From Rivularia sp. MS3 (GTDB lineage Bacteria; Cyanobacteriota; Cyanobacteriia; Cyanobacteriales; Nostocaceae), in NCBI GenBank assembly GCA_019192545.1, contig JAHCMI010000073.1, positions 1-47,960 of the forward strand: a DNA stretch of 47,960 bases, given 5' to 3'. Under the pieces are notes generated by a model that was given only the letters and a program-made list of their open reading frames with translations, was not told the DNA's origin and did not search any database. Each line of letters begins with the position of its first letter. Position 1 is the first letter of the stretch. The translations under genes were made by a program, and so were the position numbers. Of this stretch, positions 43,420-47,960 are shown in pieces.

Positions 43420-44393
43420 GCTGCAATTAAAGGCTGTGTTTTGGTATGTCCCATCAATCCATAAAGATTTGCTAGTTGTGGTTCTGGCAAGATTAAGTGC
43501 ATTCCTTTATTGATGATTTTGTGACGGATGATTTCTGCTCCTCCACCTGTCCAGACGATTCGGGTAACGTCGTCTAGTTGCTTGTCTACACTCGCCATGA
43601 CTTTACTCAAAATTGCTTTAAGCCACTGGTCTACACAATCGTTATAGATAGGTTCAAAGGTGTAATCTCTATTCCTGCCAATGGTGCGTTCTCCCCTGGT
43701 GATTGCGTCCATTACTTTGGATACTTCAAAGTTTTTCTTGTAGCCTCTAACTAGGTCAGTTGCGAGAATTGTTTGAGCTAAGTTTATTCCTCCTTGGTTG
43801 GGGTAACTGTTGCGGTAGCGGACATAAAAGCCATTTTCTACGTCACAAACTACGACGTTTATGGTTCCTCCTCCGATATCAATTACTAAAGCAACGTCTT
43901 CTGCGTCTAAAATGCCGGATTCAAAGGCATATCTAGCAGCCGCGTCTGTCTCTCGCTCAAAGATAACGTCGTTATATGAAACAACTGTGTCGATTACTGT
44001 ACCGTGAGAATATAATTTGTATTCGTGAGTGCCGATTACAGCGGATTTGATGAATTTTTGTGTTGAAATGTCGTCGTTTGGTACGAGCAATTTTACTGTT
44101 CCGTCAAAGCCCGAGGGGGAGTTAGCTAAGAGTATTGGTAAAATCAATTCGGTCTTGGACTTGCCGAACTCAGCAGCACTCAGAAATCCATCGAATTTGG
44201 ATGCAAGGAAACCCAGTTTATATTTTTTAGCTCCAAGTTCAATCATTGGGCTTTCAATTGGATGAATGTTATTTTGACATTCGCTGTTATAGGTTGTGTC
44301 ATAGATAAGGCTACGCATTTGCTTTATGTCGCTCTCATCTACGCTTGCAAGTACGCTGTAATTACCTATGTCTGCATAAAGAATGTTGTTCAT
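43416..44393 (-). CDS. Actin-like ATPase, ParM/StbA type
   Basis: 325 residues with the actin-fold signature set: phosphate loop 1 ILYADIGNYSVLAS (Asp8), a connect region FERETDAAARYAFESG, phosphate loop 2 ALVIDIGGGTINVV, and the adenosine motif RIVWTGGGAEIIR near 285. Length is normal for ParM. It should polymerise and push plasmid copies apart with a ParR-like adaptor and a centromere. It is the first gene of the leftward cluster. Its upstream region has repeats that could be the centromere. Confidence 0.82.
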   Translation of the reverse strand: MNNILYADIGNYSVLASVDESDIKQMRSLIYDTTYNSECQNNIHPIESPMIELGAKKYKLGFLASKFDGFLSAAEFGKSKTELILPILLANSPSGFDGTVKLLVPNDDISTQKFIKSAVIGTHEYKLYSHGTVIDTVVSYNDVIFERETDAAARYAFESGILDAEDVALVIDIGGGTINVVVCDVENGFYVRYRNSYPNQGGINLAQTILATDLVRGYKKNFEVSKVMDAITRGERTIGRNRDYTFEPIYNDCVDQWLKAILSKVMASVDKQLDDVTRIVWTGGGAEIIRHKIINKGMHLILPEPQLANLYGLMGHTKTQPLIAA

Positions 44394-44853
44394 TTTTTTT
44401 CTCGATTAATTGATTGATTGGTACAGCCGTCTGTCTCTACAACAGGGGACTGTAGACAATCTGTGACGCAGAAATACTATTGGCAGAAGTTTCATCTGCA
44501 CCCCGAATAACTCCACGCAGGGATAATATTCTAGGGATGCATTCATTTCATTCTCTACAAGCTCTTAGAATCCTTTGATTTCAATTTCCACCCCAACAAA
44601 AACTACCTTTGCTTTCGTTCGTAGGACGTGTCGTTTTTATTATTTGACCCCGACGCTACCAATAGTAACGCAATAGTAATCCGAAAAGCTATACTTTAGC
44701 GATTATCATTTTTTATTGATATCACTCGATGTTATTGGATAAAGTAATACTATAGCAATTCCAAGTAGGTTACTATAGCGACTAGAGAAAACACCTTTAG
44801 TAACGCAATAGTAAGTTAAAGTGAAGTATAAACTAATGACAGCTATAGTATTA
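44394..44853. promoter_or_regulatory. Repeat-rich divergent region, possible parC centromere
   Basis: The 17-mer TAGTAACGCAATAGTAA occurs at 44663-44679 and 44798-44814, 135 bp apart. ACTATAGC occurs at 44749 and 44772, with a reverse ACTATAG near 44843. A possible hairpin (GTCTCTACA...TGTAGAC) lies at about 44434-44457 in the leader of the actin-like gene. It lies between the actin-like gene and a divergent RHH gene, the place where parC sits in ParMRC systems. Confidence 0.55.
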
Positions 44854-45066
44854 ATGGCAGAAAGGCAGCGAAAAACTAGAACTTATCGTCTAGACACACT
44901 GGTTATAGATGCTTGGAATGAGTTGGCTAAGAAGAGAGGAATTAGCGCAAATAGACTTTTAGAGATAACAATGTTTGACATGGCGAAAGAAGAAGGCATC
45001 ATCAGCCCAGATACGGAAAGATTAGGCGAAACACGAGGAGGAGATTTTAGCCAGCAAAAATCATAA
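44854..45066 (+). CDS. Ribbon-helix-helix regulator
   Basis: 70 residues from ATG 44854 (MAERQRKTRTYRLDTLVIDA), rather than the GTG at 44821 which lies across the repeats. RTYRLDTLVIDAWNELAKK is a typical RHH strand and helix; ISANRLLEITMFDMAKE is the second helix. It is divergent from the actin-like operon with repeats between them, so it could bind them. The C-terminus is Gly/Gln-rich. Confidence 0.7.
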   Translation: MAERQRKTRTYRLDTLVIDAWNELAKKRGISANRLLEITMFDMAKEEGIISPDTERLGETRGGDFSQQKS

Positions 45067-45141
45067 GGAGTCAAAATTACTAACAAACAAAGATTCAAGC
45101 ATGATGTTTCCAATTAGAAGGTATTTTTGAGGAATATAGTG

Positions 45142-45384
45142 ATGGCTGAATCCTTAACAGTGAAACCAATCAGCGTTGTTGCTCCCATATTTACCGCAAT
45201 TGGTAATCGTAATTGGGAAGAATTCAAGAGACTAGAAAAAGATTTTGTTGACCAATATGGTGTAGAAGCGTGGGAGTACGAGTTTAATTTTCGTATTAAG
45301 CCAGCCTTGGATAAAGATTCTGACCGATGGCTACTAATTCAGTGGTGTTCCGGAGGCATTGTATCAATTAAATATATTGCGTAA
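45142..45384 (+). CDS. Small hypothetical protein
   Basis: 80 residues from ATG 45142; GAGGA lies eight bases upstream. The sequence has a helical N-terminal half (APIFTAIGNRNWEEFKRLEK) and a beta C-terminal half (RWLLIQWCSGGIVSIKYIA). No recognised domain. A strong terminator follows directly. Confidence 0.65.
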   Translation: MAESLTVKPISVVAPIFTAIGNRNWEEFKRLEKDFVDQYGVEAWEYEFNFRIKPALDKDSDRWLLIQWCSGGIVSIKYIA

Positions 45385-45393
45385 AGTTGCTGC

Positions 45394-45418
45394 CCAACCG
45401 AATCACGGTTGGTTTTAA
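45394..45418 (+). terminator. Rho-independent terminator
   Basis: CCAACCG (45394-45400) pairs perfectly with CGGTTGG (45406-45412), followed by TTTTAAT. Confidence 0.9.
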
Positions 45419-46079
45419 TCTTGTTAATAAATCCAATACCGAGCCGCTCGTTACTAACAGAAGCTATCTGCAACAAGCAAAGTATATAAAAATTTACATT
45501 TATAAAAAATAGTTTTTTTAGTTTTATACAGCTCACCAATGATTCCAAAAGCTGTACAATAAGCCCAGTTATTAACTGTAGACTTGACAAAAACGGCTCG
45601 ACTTGAAAAGTAAAAGTCTGTCTACGTGACTCATGACGGGAACAAAATTTCAATTTTTCAGGAGGTACAAAAAGACAGGCAACAAGTTCATTACTCTTAT
45701 CGCCTGCAATATGTAAAAAATATTATCTTTAAAAATTTGAATAGGGAGACGGGTCAAGTCGTCAAGCGACTAAGAAGTGGGTGTGCCTCAGAAACATTCT
45801 CCACATCTAAGTTGAAAGAAGACGAGTTTGTGCCACGTCGCCGACTGCTTGTCTTTGGAGAAGACATTAAATGTATATTACTACAGTTAGTTGTCTTCGT
45901 ACATCTTCCGGTGAACATTTTTGAACTAAAAATATACAAAAATACCCAAACTGACCCAATCTTTTTCCTAAAACGGTTACAGTTGTTACATTTTTAGCTC
46001 GGAATCCAAAGCGTAGTGGTTGAGTGGCACAGCATCCCGGCTCCAAAGACAGGAAAACCAAATTTTGGAGAATTTAATC
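45419..46079. other. Gap upstream of the primase-helicase gene
   Basis: No gene that I can support; a 123-codon frame at 45626-45997 has no coding character. GTAGACTT near 45580 and AAGTCTGTCTAC near 45612 form an imperfect inverted repeat. A segment at about 45995-46050 looks faintly tRNA-like but has no 3' half. An origin could lie here, next to the replication gene, but I see no iterons. Confidence 0.4.
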
Positions 46080-47960
46080 ATGAACGCTACTGTACTAACC
46101 AAACCCCAACAAACTTCAACCAATCGCCTCAACGACAAGCACTACAGAGAATGCGTTACCGAACGCGGACTAGACCCAGCATGGATTACAGCTAATTGTC
46201 GCACCGTCACAGCCTCAGAAGCATCGGAGCTACTGGGCTACATAGCTAAATCTGGTGGGGTTTGGCTGGAAGGAGATAATTTAGTCGGACAGCTACGACC
46301 CGATAATAAGTGGCGAAATGAAAATAAACCAAAAGAGAAAGCCCCAAGATATCGCAATCCACTAGGCGAATACGATGCTTCCTTGCCCAATAATCCCCAC
46401 AATCCGGAATATTGGAAAAACTTAGATGAGTTAGCAAAGATTTGTTACATAATCAACGGTTGCCCCTGCTTGGTGATAACGGAAGGCTTGTTTAAAGCGA
46501 TTGCAGGCTGTAGTAACGAAATTCCTACAATTTCCATTCCAGGAGTAGAACAAGGGCTAACACCCAGTAAAAACGACCCGCAGGGTAAAAGATTTTTAGT
46601 AGCCACTCTGGAAAAATTCGCTCGCGCCAGTTTTGGATTTATTTTGGCTTTTGACGCGGACAGCATAACCAATAAAAACGTATGCTGGGCGCAATTGAAA
46701 TTAGCCCATCAGTTGAAAAAATTTGACGTACCAATATATTCGGTCACGGGATTGTGGTCACAAGAGGAAGGTAAAGGCATGGACGATTACATTCAAAATA
46801 ATGGTGCTGACGCTTTTAGAACCAACGTTTTAGCCAAAGCGCAGACGATAGAAACCTGGGAGAAGCAATTTAGGGATAGCTTACCTGCTGACCAAAAAAG
46901 CAAAAATCCCACAATTGACGTACTAGGTAGAGAAATCGCCGAGAAATACGGAGAAAGATTAATTTACAACAACCAACACAGTATTTGGATGGAATACGGA
47001 CTAGAGCGTCAAGGAGTATGGACTCCGGTAAGCAGTAAGTATATTGAATCCAGTGTTTACCGACTTATAGAAAAGAAAGGCATTAGAGGGATTAAATCGA
47101 GTAGATATATCACCAATACCAAAGATATATTGCTTTACAAGCTATTTGAACGGAAATGGGAAGAAAATCCCGACTTATTACCTTTTACCGATGGCATTTA
47201 CAATCTAAAAACGAACCAATTCCTGGAACATTCTCCCAAACACAGGCTAACTTGGTGCTTACCGAGAAATTTCCACACTAAAGACAACGAAAACGGTTGG
47301 AAAACAATTGATGATTGGTTGGATGAAGCCACCAAATCGCCACGGGATAAAGAAATATTAATTCATTTTGCAGCAGCAATACTAAGGGGACGCTGCGACC
47401 TCCAGAAATTCTTGCATTTAATTGGTCCGGGGGGAACTGGTAAATCAACCTACATGACGCTGCTAGGAGACTTAGTTGGCAGTCAAAACACCTGGAACGG
47501 TTCCATAGAACAACTCAATGATAAACATGAAGTAGCGCGGTTGATTGGTAAAAGATTAGCGTTATTCCCAGATCAAGATAAAGTCGGGAAAAAATTGAGT
47601 AATTTTAAACGCATGACGGGACAAGATAACTTATCTGGTAGAAAGTTATACCAAGATGGCGTAGACTTTAGATTCCCCGGTTTAGGGGTTGTAGGCTCCA
47701 ACAAGAGCATATTTCATGGGATGGGAAGCTGGTTAAATCGCAGAGCATTAATGGTGTTATTTAATAACGTTCCTCAAACTACCCGCGATTTAAGAAAAGA
47801 ATTTGAACCAGAACTCAGCGCATTTACCAAGTATTTGATGTCAATTTCTAATGATGCCATTACCCGCGTATTAAAAGGAATTGGTAAAAAGCTCAATTTA
47901 ACTTTGTGGGAATCGGCAATTCGTACCGATTCAATTGCAGCTTGGGTAAACGAACACGTT
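46080..47960 (+). CDS. DUF3854 primase with SF3 helicase domain, partial
   Basis: The gene is open to the right edge (627 codons seen). GGAG precedes the ATG at 46080. The N-terminal part (about 1-230) is a TOPRIM-like DUF3854 domain, with Glu135 in CLVITEGLFKAIA and the Asp pair in LAFDADS (192-194). The middle (about 260-400) resembles the D5 N-terminal region (TDGIYNLKTNQFLEH). The SF3 helicase begins near 415, with Walker A GPGGTGKS (449-456), then LALFPDQDK and VVGSNKS. This architecture is found in plasmid and phage replication proteins, so it is the likely replication initiator/primase of this replicon. Its C-terminus lies beyond the window. Confidence 0.88.
   Translation, partial: MNATVLTKPQQTSTNRLNDKHYRECVTERGLDPAWITANCRTVTASEASELLGYIAKSGGVWLEGDNLVGQLRPDNKWRNENKPKEKAPRYRNPLGEYDASLPNNPHNPEYWKNLDELAKICYIINGCPCLVITEGLFKAIAGCSNEIPTISIPGVEQGLTPSKNDPQGKRFLVATLEKFARASFGFILAFDADSITNKNVCWAQLKLAHQLKKFDVPIYSVTGLWSQEEGKGMDDYIQNNGADAFRTNVLAKAQTIETWEKQFRDSLPADQKSKNPTIDVLGREIAEKYGERLIYNNQHSIWMEYGLERQGVWTPVSSKYIESSVYRLIEKKGIRGIKSSRYITNTKDILLYKLFERKWEENPDLLPFTDGIYNLKTNQFLEHSPKHRLTWCLPRNFHTKDNENGWKTIDDWLDEATKSPRDKEILIHFAAAILRGRCDLQKFLHLIGPGGTGKSTYMTLLGDLVGSQNTWNGSIEQLNDKHEVARLIGKRLALFPDQDKVGKKLSNFKRMTGQDNLSGRKLYQDGVDFRFPGLGVVGSNKSIFHGMGSWLNRRALMVLFNNVPQTTRDLRKEFEPELSAFTKYLMSISNDAITRVLKGIGKKLNLTLWESAIRTDSIAAWVNEHV

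Noticed and set aside
45626-45997. 123-codon frame upstream of the primase
   Set aside because: Low-complexity, irregular sequence with no domain and poor start context; likely chance.
45995-46050. tRNA-like segment with a CTCCAAA loop as in tRNA-Trp
   Set aside because: The D-arm-like part and the loop are suggestive, but the anticodon stem does not pair and no T-arm or acceptor 3' half follows before the primase ribosome binding site.

Overview
The window looks like a large part of a plasmid from a filamentous, probably heterocystous, cyanobacterium. The evidence is: GCGATCGC (HIP1) octamers, for example near 14.05, 30.89 and 32.92 kb; a heptanucleotide tandem repeat at 40.74 kb; long NACHT-WD40, CHAT and pentapeptide proteins of cyanobacterial type; and plasmid functions. 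These last are ParA/ParB, an actin-like segregation protein, a DUF3854/SF3-helicase primase, a plasmid-type tyrosine recombinase and many small DNA-binding proteins. I saw no rRNA, complete tRNA or CRISPR array.

Layout. 0-8.7 kb is a transposon-rich region. Two AT-rich paralogous genes of unknown function lie between two solo Tn3-type right ends. A complete-looking Tn3-family transposon follows (2794-7682, 48-bp inverted repeats, 5-bp target duplication ATGTT). It carries a tyrosine recombinase, an XRE/zinc-ribbon regulator and a frameshifted TnpA. 8.7-13.6 kb holds a DCL(DUF3223)-HNH protein, an unknown protein, a secreted DM13 protein, parB-parA and a small plasmid gene. 13.9-19.6 kb is a two-gene operon: a CHAT cysteine protease followed by a 1.5-kb-residue-scale STAND-type ATPase. 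The two share an Asn/Gly-rich motif, at the C-terminus of the protease and at the N-terminus of the ATPase. This is the most interesting candidate system in the window, consistent with amyloid-type NLR-effector signalling. 19.6-26.1 kb holds an RTX-repeat protein with an N-terminal lipase-like domain, flanked by two GNAT-like genes. 26.7-28.4 kb holds a XerC/D-like recombinase and a putative RHH regulator. 28.6-35.7 kb holds a NACHT-14xWD40 STAND protein with a degenerate Mrr-like nuclease domain, then a two-gene unit ending in a pentapeptide-repeat protein.

36.9-38.2 kb is a run of small plasmid genes with clear terminators and operator-like repeats. 38.2-44.4 kb is a long leftward cluster. 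Read in the direction of transcription it encodes an actin-like ATPase (ParM-like), a ParR-like partner, three small proteins (one membrane-anchored), a multi-spanning membrane protein and a large P-loop ATPase. It is followed by a dense CGGAC repeat cluster and may be a second segregation or DNA-transport module. 44.85-45.4 kb has two small rightward genes. The window ends inside a primase-helicase (46080 onward), probably the replication protein.

Functionally the replicon combines maintenance (replication, two possible partition systems, dimer resolution), mobile-element debris, and large sensor/effector genes of the kind used in conflict or programmed cell death.
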